64,000 nt of DNA from Heyndrickxia sporothermodurans (GCA_018333075.1 BORH01000004.1:310001-374000), one strand, 5' to 3'. Positions 44,197-52,623 are shown, counted from the stretch's first letter. The notes: generated by a model not told the origin, from the sequence alone. Translations and numbers: made by a program.

Positions 44197-45474
44197 ATGA
44201 AGCTTTGTACAATTGGACTAGGTTATATTGGATTGCCAACTGCTATTATGTTTGCTAAGCATGATGTCAATGTTGTCGGTGTGGATATCGATCCACGAGT
44301 GATTGATTCATTAAATAGAGGTGTTATTCATATTGAAGAGCCTGGTCTGCAGGAAGCGTTGGAAGAGGTGTTGGAAAAAGGAACTTTCTCATCATCATTA
44401 AATGTGGAACAAGCAGATGTATATATCGTAGCTGTTCCAACACCAAATCAATCGGATCAATATAAGTCATGTGATTTATCCTATGTTTTAAGTGCAGTGA
44501 ATCGAGTCATTCCCTATTTAGAAATTGGCAATGTGTTAATAATCGAATCAACCATTTCACCTAGAAGCATGGATGATTTTATAAAGCCATTGGTTGAAAA
44601 GACAGGCTTTATTGTAGGAAAGGATATACATCTTGTTCATTGTCCTGAACGTGTATTACCTGGACAAATTCTTCATGAGCTAGTGAATAATAATCGTATT
44701 ATTGGTGGAATCACACCACAATGCACAGATGCTGCTGCAGATGTATATCGAACATTTGTTAAAGGTGAAATAATAAAAACTGATGCAAAAACAGCAGAGA
44801 TGTCTAAGCTAATGGAAAATACATATCGGGATGTGAATATCGCTTTAGCAAATGAATTAACGCAAATTTGTCATGAGCTTGAAATAGATGCATTAGAAGT
44901 AATCAAAATGGCAAACAAACATCCGAGAGTTCAGCTTCATTCGCCAGGACCTGGTGTAGGGGGGCATTGTCTTGCCGTCGATCCTTATTTTATTATTTCA
45001 AAGTCCCCGAAAGAATCGAGAATCATTCAATTGTCAAGGGAAATAAATACATCAATGCCTAATATTGTTGTGAAGCATATAAATGAATTAATGAAAGAAT
45101 CACCAACAAATGTTTTAACATTGTTCGGACTAACTTATAAAGGTAATGTTGATGATACAAGAGAAAGCCCTGCAATAGAAATACTTGCACAGTTAAAGGA
45201 GCAAGGGAAATATGAGGTTCGATGCTTCGATCCACATGTGCTGCACCCGCTAGTAGACATAAATATACAGGATGCTCTTAAAGATTCAAGCTTAATTGTC
45301 ATTTTAACTGATCATGATGAATTTAAGACATTAAACGGTAAATATTTATCTGGTATGGAACGGAAAAGGATATTTGATACAAAACATATTTTAAACAAAA
45401 TAGAGGAAGAAATTGAGTATATTCATTTCGGTAATATTCATCAATTTGTGAAGAAGCAAGTAGCAACAATATAA
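44197..45474 (+). CDS. Nucleotide-sugar dehydrogenase, UDP-ManNAc dehydrogenase (WecC) type
   Basis: 425 aa, ATG behind AAGGGAGAG. N-terminal NAD-binding GLGYIGLPTA, catalytic Lys region KLMENTYRDVNIALANE and catalytic Cys at residue 258 in GVGGHCLAVDPYF. Two sequential oxidations convert the C6 alcohol of the UDP sugar to an acid. The sequence fits the WecC/UDP-N-acetylmannosaminuronate group more than TuaD-type UDP-glucose enzymes, but this is by motif memory. It probably supplies an acidic sugar to the upstream transferases. Confidence 0.85.
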   Translation: MKLCTIGLGYIGLPTAIMFAKHDVNVVGVDIDPRVIDSLNRGVIHIEEPGLQEALEEVLEKGTFSSSLNVEQADVYIVAVPTPNQSDQYKSCDLSYVLSAVNRVIPYLEIGNVLIIESTISPRSMDDFIKPLVEKTGFIVGKDIHLVHCPERVLPGQILHELVNNNRIIGGITPQCTDAAADVYRTFVKGEIIKTDAKTAEMSKLMENTYRDVNIALANELTQICHELEIDALEVIKMANKHPRVQLHSPGPGVGGHCLAVDPYFIISKSPKESRIIQLSREINTSMPNIVVKHINELMKESPTNVLTLFGLTYKGNVDDTRESPAIEILAQLKEQGKYEVRCFDPHVLHPLVDINIQDALKDSSLIVILTDHDEFKTLNGKYLSGMERKRIFDTKHILNKIEEEIEYIHFGNIHQFVKKQVATI

Positions 45475-45491
45475 AAAAGCTGAAAGTAAAG

Positions 45492-45520
45492 GCATGTTTA
45501 TTAATAAGCATGCTTTTTTT
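45492..45520 (+). terminator. Intrinsic terminator of the polysaccharide cluster
   Basis: Arms GCATGTTTAT and ATAAGCATGC (10 bp, one G-U) with a two-base loop, then seven T residues. Confidence 0.88.
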
Positions 45521-45660
45521 ATGTTAAGGAAGGAGAAAAATTTTTATTCGATATAAAAACGTTTATAATGTTTAGCTTTTTTATGGAAAATAATGACTAA
45601 CTCCATTCTCAAATAAACTTTATACTATATTTATAAACAATTTTCATCAAGAGGTGGATT

Positions 45661-46425
45661 ATGAGTATCAATACACATTTGCAATTTCTACAAACAATCG
45701 GTTCTAAAAAGCCGAAAACGATTAATAATCAGGTTGCTTCGTGTCCTTTTTGCCAGGTTGATCAGCTTGAAAACATTTTGGTGGAGAAGGGTTCAATTAT
45801 TTTACTGAAGAATAAATTTCCTACGTTAAAGGATACTTTTCAAACGGTTTTAATTGAGACGGATGATTGCCAATCAGAATTCTCTTTATATCCAAAAGAA
45901 CATTTATATCGATTAATGGATTTTGCTGTATCACAATGGCTGCAAATGAGTAAAAGTGGAGAATATCAATCTGTTCTCCTTTTCAAAAATCATGGTCCAT
46001 TATCTGGAGGAACGATTCGCCATCCACATATGCAAATAGTTGGACTTAAATATGTTGATTACCGAGAAAATATTAAAGAAAATGACTTTGTTGGGGTAGA
46101 AATTGCTAGTAAACGAAGTGTAGAATTTAACATTTCTTCAGAACCCCGAATGGGATTTTACGAGTATAATGTAAATTTAACAAATTTAGAAGATCTATCG
46201 ATCATGGCAGATTATATTCAAATGGCAGCTCATTATATCTTAAACCATAATCGTTTTAAATGTGAGAGCTACAATCTATTTTTCTATCAATTACATAATA
46301 GGATTTCATGTAAGATTATTCCAAGATATGCAACAACCCCATTATTTATTGGTTACTCGATACCACAAGTTTCAAATGATTTGGATGGGACGGTAGAAAG
46401 AATAAAGGACATTTATCACATATAA
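45661..46425 (+). CDS. DUF4931 domain-containing, GalT/HIT-like protein
   Basis: 254 aa, ATG behind AGAGGTGG. A Cys pair (ASCPFCQVDQ) at the N terminus could bind zinc, and HPHMQIVG near residue 120 resembles the catalytic HxHxQ of galactose-1-phosphate uridylyltransferase and other HIT-superfamily enzymes. DUF4931 proteins have this layout. A nucleotidyl transfer or hydrolysis activity is possible; no substrate can be inferred. It is followed by a nucleoside hydrolase gene at 106 nt. Confidence 0.7.
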   Translation: MSINTHLQFLQTIGSKKPKTINNQVASCPFCQVDQLENILVEKGSIILLKNKFPTLKDTFQTVLIETDDCQSEFSLYPKEHLYRLMDFAVSQWLQMSKSGEYQSVLLFKNHGPLSGGTIRHPHMQIVGLKYVDYRENIKENDFVGVEIASKRSVEFNISSEPRMGFYEYNVNLTNLEDLSIMADYIQMAAHYILNHNRFKCESYNLFFYQLHNRISCKIIPRYATTPLFIGYSIPQVSNDLDGTVERIKDIYHI

Positions 46426-46531
46426 TGAAGGTAATCTTTCAATTTACTTTATCCATTCCTTAGCAAAAATTATATGGGCATTCGATTGTAAACATCATAC
46501 GATATTATAAACATCTTTAAGGGGAAATGTT

Positions 46532-47470
46532 ATGTACAACGTATTGATGTTTGTAGATTCGGGTGTGGATGATTCTTTTGCTTTAATGTACGCACTATTG
46601 CATCCTGATATAAATGTTGTAGGCGTAGTAAGTGGATATGGAAATATTACGAAAGAACAATCAGTCAATAATACAGCCTATTTATTAAAGCTAGCTAGTA
46701 GGGAGGATATTCCTATAATTGCAGGTGCTTCAGGTCCTTTATCGGGAGAAATTGCTCAGTATTATCCAGAAATACATGGAGAAGAAGGACTTGGACCGAT
46801 TATTCTAAAAAATAATATTGGTAAAGTAAAAGCATTTGATTTTCATAAAATTATTGAAGTCGTCCAATCTTATTCCAATAATCTTATTATTGTTGGGCTT
46901 GGAAGACAGACTGATATTGCTTTACCTTATATCATTTATGGAGAAAATGTCTTTAAACATGTGTTAGCCTTTTATATTATGGGTGGTGCTTTCCTTGTTC
47001 CAGGGAATATAACAGCAGAGGCTGAAGCGAATTTTTATTCTGATCCGTGGGCAGCCTCTCAAGTATTGGAGAAAGGAAGAAATATTTTTTTACATCCGTT
47101 GAATGTAACGAGTAAAGCGGTTATTCCTCCTAAAGTGATTGATTATTTATCAATTACTAGTCGTTCTCCATTCAAAGCAGTAATGAAGCCTGCATATGAC
47201 TACTACTTGGAGGCTTATAAGAAAAACATTCCAGGCATTCAGGCAGCACCATTGCATGATGTATTAACCATTAGTGCTCTTGTTAATCGAAAGTTAGTCA
47301 AATATATACAGAGAAAAGTAACGATTGGTCAATATGGAAAAGCGAAAGGGTTAAGTATGGCAGATTTTCGTCCCAAACCTGATGCTGTACTGGTAGAAAA
47401 GAGAGATTGGATAGGGATGGAAGTTGATGTGCCAGCATTTATATCTGATTTTGTTAAAGTTTTTTTATAA
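46532..47470 (+). CDS. Nucleoside hydrolase family protein (IunH/RihC type)
   Basis: 312 aa, ATG behind AAGGGGAAA. The N-terminal motif reads FVDSGVDDSFAL, against the usual DTDPGIDDAxAL: the first Asp is Phe, while the second Asp and the following Asp-Asp pair remain. The later AEANFYSDPWAA and PLHDVLTISAL segments, supplying Asn and the His/Asp near the nucleobase and calcium, are kept. Members hydrolyse the N-glycosidic bond of nucleosides. The altered first residue could change activity or specificity. Confidence 0.82.
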   Translation: MYNVLMFVDSGVDDSFALMYALLHPDINVVGVVSGYGNITKEQSVNNTAYLLKLASREDIPIIAGASGPLSGEIAQYYPEIHGEEGLGPIILKNNIGKVKAFDFHKIIEVVQSYSNNLIIVGLGRQTDIALPYIIYGENVFKHVLAFYIMGGAFLVPGNITAEAEANFYSDPWAASQVLEKGRNIFLHPLNVTSKAVIPPKVIDYLSITSRSPFKAVMKPAYDYYLEAYKKNIPGIQAAPLHDVLTISALVNRKLVKYIQRKVTIGQYGKAKGLSMADFRPKPDAVLVEKRDWIGMEVDVPAFISDFVKVFL

Positions 47471-47477
47471 ATGAATG

Positions 47478-47593
47478 AGGCTGTCCGTTAAGCATCTGAC
47501 ACCATGAATTACTTCAATAAGTGGGAACTCTATATTAGCATTTTCTACATTATATTGAAGGCTGGTGTCTGACATTTTGCTTTTAGGACTGCC
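47478..47593. repeat. Palindromic repeat element, copy 1 (GACACCA type)
   Basis: Nested inverted repeats: GACACCA (47498-47504) with TGGTGTC (47563-47569), and CTTCAATA (47512-47519) with TATTGAAG (47553-47560). The right end reads GCTTTTAGGACTGC. A second copy in the same orientation lies at 50949-51066. The hairpin structure suggests a REP- or MITE-like element. No transposase is present. Confidence 0.75.
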
Positions 47594-47616
47594 ATTTTAT
47601 ATTCTCAAAATTAGAC

Positions 47617-47645
47617 TTGACAAAGCATTCGAAAAGAATTATCTT
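47617..47645 (+). promoter_or_regulatory. Promoter of the second dioxygenase gene
   Basis: TTGACA, 17-nt spacer, TATCTT. The -10 hexamer is embedded in the MhqR-type operator. Confidence 0.7.
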
Positions 47646-47657
47646 TAATTCGAGATA
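47640..47657 (+). promoter_or_regulatory. MhqR-type operator, second (imperfect) site
   Basis: ATCTTTAATTCGAGAT at 47641-47656 is the same operator as at 26296 with two substitutions in the left arm (CG to TT). It covers the -10 hexamer. A further GAGATATT half-site lies about ten bases downstream. This puts the second dioxygenase under the same predicted repressor, probably with weaker binding. Confidence 0.6.
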
Positions 47658-47720
47658 TTTTATTTTGAGATATTAGATGTATGATATTGATAAATAATAA
47701 TAAAAAGGAGTTGGATAAAT

Positions 47721-48692
47721 TTGAAATTAAAAGGGATTCATCATGTATCAGCATTTACAGCAAATGCATCAAATAATTTTCATTTTTATACCAAGATTCT
47801 TGGTATGCGTCTTGTTAAAAAGACTGTTAATCAAGATAATATTTCTGTATATCATTTGTTTTATGGAGACGAGCAAGGAAACCCTGGTACAGAATTAACT
47901 TTTTTTGAAATCCCGAATGCAGCAAGAAATCATGATGGTAATAATAGTATTTCTGAAATTTCACTTCGAGTAAAGAATGATGAAGCGTTGATATTTTGGA
48001 AGAAAAGGTTTGAAGAAACAAATGTGGAGCATGGAGAAATTGAAACGGTATTTAATCGAAAATCACTCCGTTTTAAAGATTTTGAAGGTCAAAGAATGAT
48101 TCTTGTATCTGATGAGAACAATAAAGGTGTTGCTGGGGGAATCCCTTGGGATAAAAGCCAGGTTCCCCAAAAATATGGAATAACTGGTCTAGGGCCAGTA
48201 AAATTAACTGTTCCATATATAGAACCGACAGAAGGAGTTCTAACAGAAATCATGGGATTTCAAAAAAAAGGACAATATCCATCCACCATACAAGGTCAAC
48301 CAGATATCATTGTCTATGAAACCGGTGAGGGCGGGACTGGAGCAGAAGTTCATGTTGAAGAAAGAAAGGATTTATCGAGAGAAAGACTAGGACGTGGGGG
48401 CGTTCATCATGTAGCCTTTCGTGTTGAGGATGAAGTTGAGCTTCGAGATTGGATACAAAATATTAAAGGTGAAAGAATTCCTAACTCTGGTTATGTTGAC
48501 CGCTATTATTTCAAATCTCTCTATTTTAGAGAGCCTAATGGTATTTTATTTGAACTTGCTACAGATGGTCCAGGATTTGCAACAGATGAAGATTTGAACC
48601 ACTTGGGAGAAGCACTAGCACTTCCACCGTTTTTAGAAGAAAAGCGAAGTCAAATTGAAGAAAGATTAAAGCCTTTAGATACAAGACAATAG
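47721..48692 (+). CDS. VOC-family ring-cleaving dioxygenase, paralogue of the 26 kb gene
   Basis: 323 aa, TTG start behind AAAGGAG. Two VOC modules with metal-site segments GIHHVSAFT, GGVHHVAFRV and the Glu in ILFELATDGPGF. The sequence is clearly related to the product of 26420-27352 (shared LGMRLVKKTVN and FREPNGILFE-type segments) but diverged. It stands alone behind an MhqR-type operator, convergent with a flavin reductase gene rather than co-transcribed with one as in the first locus. Confidence 0.87.
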   Translation: MKLKGIHHVSAFTANASNNFHFYTKILGMRLVKKTVNQDNISVYHLFYGDEQGNPGTELTFFEIPNAARNHDGNNSISEISLRVKNDEALIFWKKRFEETNVEHGEIETVFNRKSLRFKDFEGQRMILVSDENNKGVAGGIPWDKSQVPQKYGITGLGPVKLTVPYIEPTEGVLTEIMGFQKKGQYPSTIQGQPDIIVYETGEGGTGAEVHVEERKDLSRERLGRGGVHHVAFRVEDEVELRDWIQNIKGERIPNSGYVDRYYFKSLYFREPNGILFELATDGPGFATDEDLNHLGEALALPPFLEEKRSQIEERLKPLDTRQ

Positions 48693-48696
48693 TATC

Positions 48697-48741
48697 GAGG
48701 AGATCCATTAGAACTAATAGACTTTTGGATCTCCTCTTTTT
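48697..48741. terminator. Bidirectional terminator between dioxygenase and flavin reductase genes
   Basis: An 11-bp perfect stem GAGGAGATCCA/TGGATCTCCTC with an 18-nt loop and a T-run on the plus side. Confidence 0.88.
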
Positions 48742-48750
48742 GTTGATTAA

Positions 48751-49374
48751 TTATGTCTCTGATCGAAACGTTTTTCCTTTTTTCTCACCAAGGCTATAAT
48801 AATGACGAAAATTATAAATTAATGGGCTCCATTTTGCAGGATTTATATGTTCACTATTTTCTATTAAAATATTTTCATGAGCATGAACATGCATGGATTT
48901 AGTCTCGACAATGGCAAAAAAAGGTGAATAATCTGGTATTCGAATATGTTTTACCTCTGCCTCGATTTGAATCGGACATTCGGCGATTCTACTAGGTTTA
49001 AAGGAAATTGAATGAATAGAAGTGAACTTGCTAACCTGATATTTTTCTTTTTTAAAAGTAAAGCCTTGTGCTAATTTTTCTAGAGGAACTTGATTTTTCC
49101 CTGTAAAGGAGGCAAGTGCTTCGACATTTTTCCAAAGCTCGGGATTAGGTATGTTTATGACACATTCAAAATGTCTTTGCAAGTTTTCATATGCCTTACT
49201 ATTTGTACCAATTCCGATAATAATATTATCTCCCAACGCCCATGAAGAAGATATAGGACTAATATTTGTTGATCCATCTTCATTCAGTGTATTAAGTAAG
49301 ATCACTGGTGTACCGTAGTATAAGATTTTTGGTTGGATCGTTCTCATTTGAGGTAAATCTGTTAATGGTTTCAT
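48751..49374 (-). CDS. Flavin reductase-like FMN-binding protein
   Basis: 207 aa, ATG preceded by AGGAGAGAG on the minus strand. A split-barrel flavin reductase fold is indicated by GTPVILLNTLNEDGSTNISPISS and the later SRIAECPIQIEAEV. It shares the fold with the 27452 gene but is distant from it. It is divergent from an ArsR-type regulator across 95 nt that contain a 9-bp inverted repeat, so it is probably that regulator's target. Confidence 0.8.
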   Translation of the reverse strand: MKPLTDLPQMRTIQPKILYYGTPVILLNTLNEDGSTNISPISSSWALGDNIIIGIGTNSKAYENLQRHFECVINIPNPELWKNVEALASFTGKNQVPLEKLAQGFTFKKEKYQVSKFTSIHSISFKPSRIAECPIQIEAEVKHIRIPDYSPFFAIVETKSMHVHAHENILIENSEHINPAKWSPLIYNFRHYYSLGEKKGKTFRSET

Positions 49375-49418
49375 TTAGCTCTCTCCTTTTTGTCTGTTAC
49401 ATTTTTATTGTAAAGCAA

Positions 49419-49446
49419 CCATATTTCAATTATCATCGAAATATGG
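49419..49446. promoter_or_regulatory. Inverted repeat between the divergent flavin reductase and ArsR genes
   Basis: CCATATTTC, ten bases, GAAATATGG: a 9-bp perfect inverted repeat centred between the two start codons. Position and symmetry suit an operator for the dimeric ArsR-type regulator, controlling both directions. Confidence 0.5.
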
Positions 49447-49469
49447 AATGCAAAAAGGGGAGGATACAA

Positions 49470-50168
49470 ATGAGTTCAGATCCAAATATTGCTATGATTG
49501 CGTCCCTTTTAAGCGAGCCTTCTCGTGCAGCAATATTATTAGCATTAATGGATGATCGTTTTTACACTGCTGGAGAGCTTGCGAAAAAGGGAGGAGTAAA
49601 GCCGCAAACAGCCAGTTATCACTTATCTAAAATGGTGGAAGCTAATATTGCAACTGTTGAAAAGCAAGGAAGACATCGCTATTATCGCTTGAGTGGTCAT
49701 GAGGTTGCGAAAATATTAGAATCACTTCTTTATTTGGCTCCACCTGTTGAAATTAAATCATTCAACCAATCTGTAGAAGATAAAGCAATTAGATTGGCAA
49801 GGACGTGCTATGATCATATTGCAGGTAATTTAGGAGTAAAGTTAACAGAAGCTATGCTTGAAATGGAAATTATTAAAATAGATCATTCAGAGATTAAAAT
49901 AACTGAAAAAGGAAACAAATTCTTCTCTGATCTTCAAGTGGATATAACTCACATTCGAAAAAAACGCCGTTCTTTTTGTCATCAATGCTTAGATTGGACA
50001 GAAAGACGCTTTCATCTTGGTGGAGCATTAGGTCATGCGATCCTTGAAAAGCTTCTTGAATTAGGCTGGATTCAAAGAGCTGAAAAGACGAGAGCGTTAA
50101 AAATAACACCTAAAGGAACGAAGGGGTTTGAGGAAGTTTTTCATATTGAATTTCCGTTAGGAAATTAA
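49470..50168 (+). CDS. ArsR-family transcriptional regulator with C-terminal effector domain (YdfF-like)
   Basis: 232 aa from the ATG at 49470, behind GGGGAGGA. A winged-helix ArsR domain at about 1-90 (LLSEPSRAAILLALMDD, KKGGVKPQTASYHLSKMVEANI) is followed by a 140-residue C-terminal region ending in a second helix-turn-helix-like unit with RSFCHQCLDW. No alpha-5 or alpha-3N metal ligand set is evident, so the signal is probably not a classic metal. It is divergent from the flavin reductase gene. Confidence 0.83.
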   Translation: MSSDPNIAMIASLLSEPSRAAILLALMDDRFYTAGELAKKGGVKPQTASYHLSKMVEANIATVEKQGRHRYYRLSGHEVAKILESLLYLAPPVEIKSFNQSVEDKAIRLARTCYDHIAGNLGVKLTEAMLEMEIIKIDHSEIKITEKGNKFFSDLQVDITHIRKKRRSFCHQCLDWTERRFHLGGALGHAILEKLLELGWIQRAEKTRALKITPKGTKGFEEVFHIEFPLGN

Positions 50169-50362
50169 ATTAATATGGTGTAGTTTGTTTTTTTTTGTTA
50201 AATCACAACTCTTTTATTTGATTTTCATTTTTTATATAATTAAGGATGTGAATTTACTGAATTGTATTAGGAGTAGTCTTTATTTATAATTCTGTTTGTT
50301 GGTATGGTCGTTTTTATTAATTGAATGAAAAGCTAGTTATAGAATGAAAAGGGGAAATCTTC

Positions 50363-50944
50363 ATGGAAAAACAGTTGGTTACGCTCTTACAACAATTAGA
50401 AGAATTCGGCACTCAAAATGATTTGGAAAAGGAACAAAAGGAAGAACGGATGCGAAATATCACCCGTGACACAGGAAAATTATTAGCTTTTTTCATTAAA
50501 CTAACAAAGGCAAGAAACATCATTGAAATAGGAACATCAAATGGTTACTCCACTCTTTGGCTTGCTGCAGCTGCTGAACAAAATGGAGGAAGAGTAAAAA
50601 CATTAGAAGTATCAGAATATAAGGCACAATTGGCAAAGGATAATTTTTCTAAGTCTGGACTTTCTGATCGGATTTTATTATATGAGATGGACGCAGGACA
50701 TTTTCTAGAAAAGGAAAAAACAGAGTCTATTGATTTTATTTTTTTAGATTCTGAACGGTATCATTATGTAAGCTGGTGGAAGGATATTTTAAGAATATTA
50801 AAGCCAGGTGGACTTATTGTGATCGATAATGTTATTTCCCATGCCTCAGAATTTGAGCTATTTAAAAATCTAGTAAACAATACAAAGGATATTGAGGTAG
50901 TAACAATTCCTCAGGATAGTGGATTAATGCTTATTACGAAATAA
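50363..50944 (+). CDS. SAM-dependent O-methyltransferase-like protein
   Basis: 193 aa, ATG behind AAAGGGGAAA. The catechol O-methyltransferase-like pattern is visible: IIEIGTSNGYSTLWLA (motif I), VKTLEVSEYKAQLAK, and FIFLDSERYHYVSWW in place of the usual DADK metal-binding motif, followed by GGLIVIDNV. Family members methylate hydroxyl groups of aromatic or small substrates. Its proximity to ring-cleaving dioxygenase and flavin reductase genes suggests aromatic detoxification, as inference only. Confidence 0.78.
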   Translation: MEKQLVTLLQQLEEFGTQNDLEKEQKEERMRNITRDTGKLLAFFIKLTKARNIIEIGTSNGYSTLWLAAAAEQNGGRVKTLEVSEYKAQLAKDNFSKSGLSDRILLYEMDAGHFLEKEKTESIDFIFLDSERYHYVSWWKDILRILKPGGLIVIDNVISHASEFELFKNLVNNTKDIEVVTIPQDSGLMLITK

Positions 50945-50948
50945 TAGG

Positions 50949-51066
50949 TTACTGTTTAAAATGCAAAGTGTCAGACACCATCTCTCAATATGATGTGGTA
51001 AATTCAAATGAAAAGATCTCGAATATATTGAAGTAGCTCATGGTGTCGGACGCTTTTTAGACTGCT
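50949..51066. repeat. Palindromic repeat element, copy 2 (GTGTCAGACACC type)
   Basis: GTGTC-A-GACAC (50968-50978) is palindromic, GACACCAT (50974-50981) pairs with ATGGTGTC (51040-51047), and TCAATA pairs with TATTGA further in. The right end reads GCTTTTTAGACTGC, matching copy 1 at 47478-47593 in the same orientation, including the shared TATATTGAAG. It also lies between the convergent methyltransferase and SpoIIP-type genes. Confidence 0.75.
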
Positions 51067-51072
51067 TTTTCT

Positions 51073-52197
51073 TTATTTTGGGGCAGATACCTTTTCTGCT
51101 TCCCAATAAAATTCACTATATACATCTGCAATTGCTTCGGCTGTTCGAAATAATTCATCCAGAGTATTATCAACTCCACCGATTTCCATAAGCAACGGTT
51201 TTTTTGCCAGATCTTGATTGTATTTGCCGTTGCCATCTTTATAGCCTTTTTCTAATACACCCACTCTCATGATTCCTGGATATTTTTTATCCAATAGTTT
51301 AGCAAATCTTGTTGCGAAGCTAAGGTTTTGTTCATAGTTCTCTACTTCTTTACCCACAACTAATGATATTTTTGCGTAAGATTTTCCATGAATAGAGGTA
51401 GTAGTTTTTTTTCTAGGGAGAGCATCTCTGTGAATATCAATAATATTAGTTATATCTTTATTTTTTGATAATGAAGATGCGACAATTTCTCTTGAAAGAA
51501 TGTACGCTTCATTTGTTGATAATCCTTTAGCATGTAGTGTTTCTCCCATATTGGTTTTATCATGAATAACACCAATTCCCCTTTTCTCTAACTGTTCTGC
51601 AAGTTTTGCACCAACGGCTATGACATTTACTTTTTCATTATTACTTGAAGTTGCTTCGTTTTTTAAAAGAGGTTTAAATGATTCATAGCTATGCGTATGA
51701 TAAATAAAAACGACCTTTTTTCCATTTGTCGTGTTCTCCGGATTTAGTTGCTGATTTTTCTCCGGTTCTATTTTTACGTTATCTTCGTTAATTTCATTAT
51801 CTTTTAGGACCTCTTCTAAGGGTGGTGAACTTTCAATAGGTAAATTTGTATAATCAGCACCTTCGCCAGCAAAAAAGATTTCAGCATCATAGGAATAGAA
51901 ACCAGGAAGCTCCCTGCCTAATAGGCTCCGAATATCGCCGGGCTTTAAATTAGTAGCAGCATGAAAAACAACAGTTGAGATTTTTGGAGGCTTGCTTTTT
52001 TCAGGCAAAACATCATGTACTTGTGAAAATTCTAAGCCCATTAAATAAACAAAATTTTCAGGGGCAAAATTTTGAATGGATTTACTCACATAAGAAGAAG
52101 TAACATAGTTACCTCCTATAGAAGTTAAAATGCCTGAAAGAAATAGCATAGAAGGAACAATCATGAACATGATAAAGATAGGTACCTTTAGATTCAT
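51073..52197 (-). CDS. Stage II sporulation protein P (SpoIIP family amidase/endopeptidase)
   Basis: 374 aa, ATG behind GAGGTGAGTCA on the minus strand. An N-terminal membrane anchor (about 5-25) precedes the SpoIIP domain with the zinc-ligand segments FIYHTHSYESF and IIDIHRDALP and the final MEIGGVDNT. SpoIIP degrades peptidoglycan with SpoIID during engulfment. The neighbours here are not gpr or the usual spoIIP context of B. subtilis, so this may be a second paralogue in the genome. Confidence 0.88.
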   Translation of the reverse strand: MNLKVPIFIMFMIVPSMLFLSGILTSIGGNYVTSSYVSKSIQNFAPENFVYLMGLEFSQVHDVLPEKSKPPKISTVVFHAATNLKPGDIRSLLGRELPGFYSYDAEIFFAGEGADYTNLPIESSPPLEEVLKDNEINEDNVKIEPEKNQQLNPENTTNGKKVVFIYHTHSYESFKPLLKNEATSSNNEKVNVIAVGAKLAEQLEKRGIGVIHDKTNMGETLHAKGLSTNEAYILSREIVASSLSKNKDITNIIDIHRDALPRKKTTTSIHGKSYAKISLVVGKEVENYEQNLSFATRFAKLLDKKYPGIMRVGVLEKGYKDGNGKYNQDLAKKPLLMEIGGVDNTLDELFRTAEAIADVYSEFYWEAEKVSAPK

Positions 52198-52340
52198 TGA
52201 CTCACCTCAGGTCACTTGTTGTTTTATTTATATGTTTTTTTTAGATTAATAGAATACAAATAAAGGACAAAGAGGAGAAATAAATGAGGTGTTTACAGAA
52301 AAGATAGTAATGCTAGGCTAAGGTCTGTTAGAAAAAATAT

Positions 52341-52371
52341 AAAAAAACGCCCTTTGTTCAAAGAGCGTTTT
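52341..52371 (-). terminator. Intrinsic terminator of the ferredoxin gene
   Basis: Read on the minus strand: AAAACGCTCTTTG pairs with CAAAGGGCGTTTT (one mismatch), followed by a T-run. It lies 16 nt past the ferredoxin stop. Confidence 0.85.
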
Positions 52372-52386
52372 AAATATATATGTATA

Positions 52387-52623
52387 TCATGATGTGAAAA
52401 ATTTCTTCGCTTTTTCAAAATACTCCATATCTTCATCAAGTAATTCTTCTTCGTGATAGATTGCATCGACTGGACACACAGCTTGACATGCACCACAATC
52501 GATACAAATATCTGGATCGATGTAAAATTGATCTTTTCCTTCTCCAATACAATCAACGGGGCATACTTCTACACATTCAGCTGCTTTTTCTCCTTGACAA
52601 GGAAATGTAATTACATAAGCCAT
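52387..52623 (-). CDS. Two-cluster [4Fe-4S] ferredoxin
   Basis: 78 aa from the ATG at 52623, behind AAGGTGG on the minus strand. The Cys motifs EVCPVDCI with an earlier Cys and CIDCGACQAVCPVDAI bind two [4Fe-4S] clusters, one set with altered spacing (ECVEVCP...) as in YfhL-type ferredoxins. It is a small soluble electron carrier. It lies close to an FMN reductase gene and a SufR-like Fe-S regulator. Confidence 0.92.
   Translation of the reverse strand: MAYVITFPCQGEKAAECVEVCPVDCIGEGKDQFYIDPDICIDCGACQAVCPVDAIYHEEELLDEDMEYFEKAKKFFTS

Noticed and set aside
47478-47593. Insertion sequence
   Set aside because: No transposase frame and no target-site duplication that I can identify; the element is only about 115 bp, so it is listed as a palindromic repeat.
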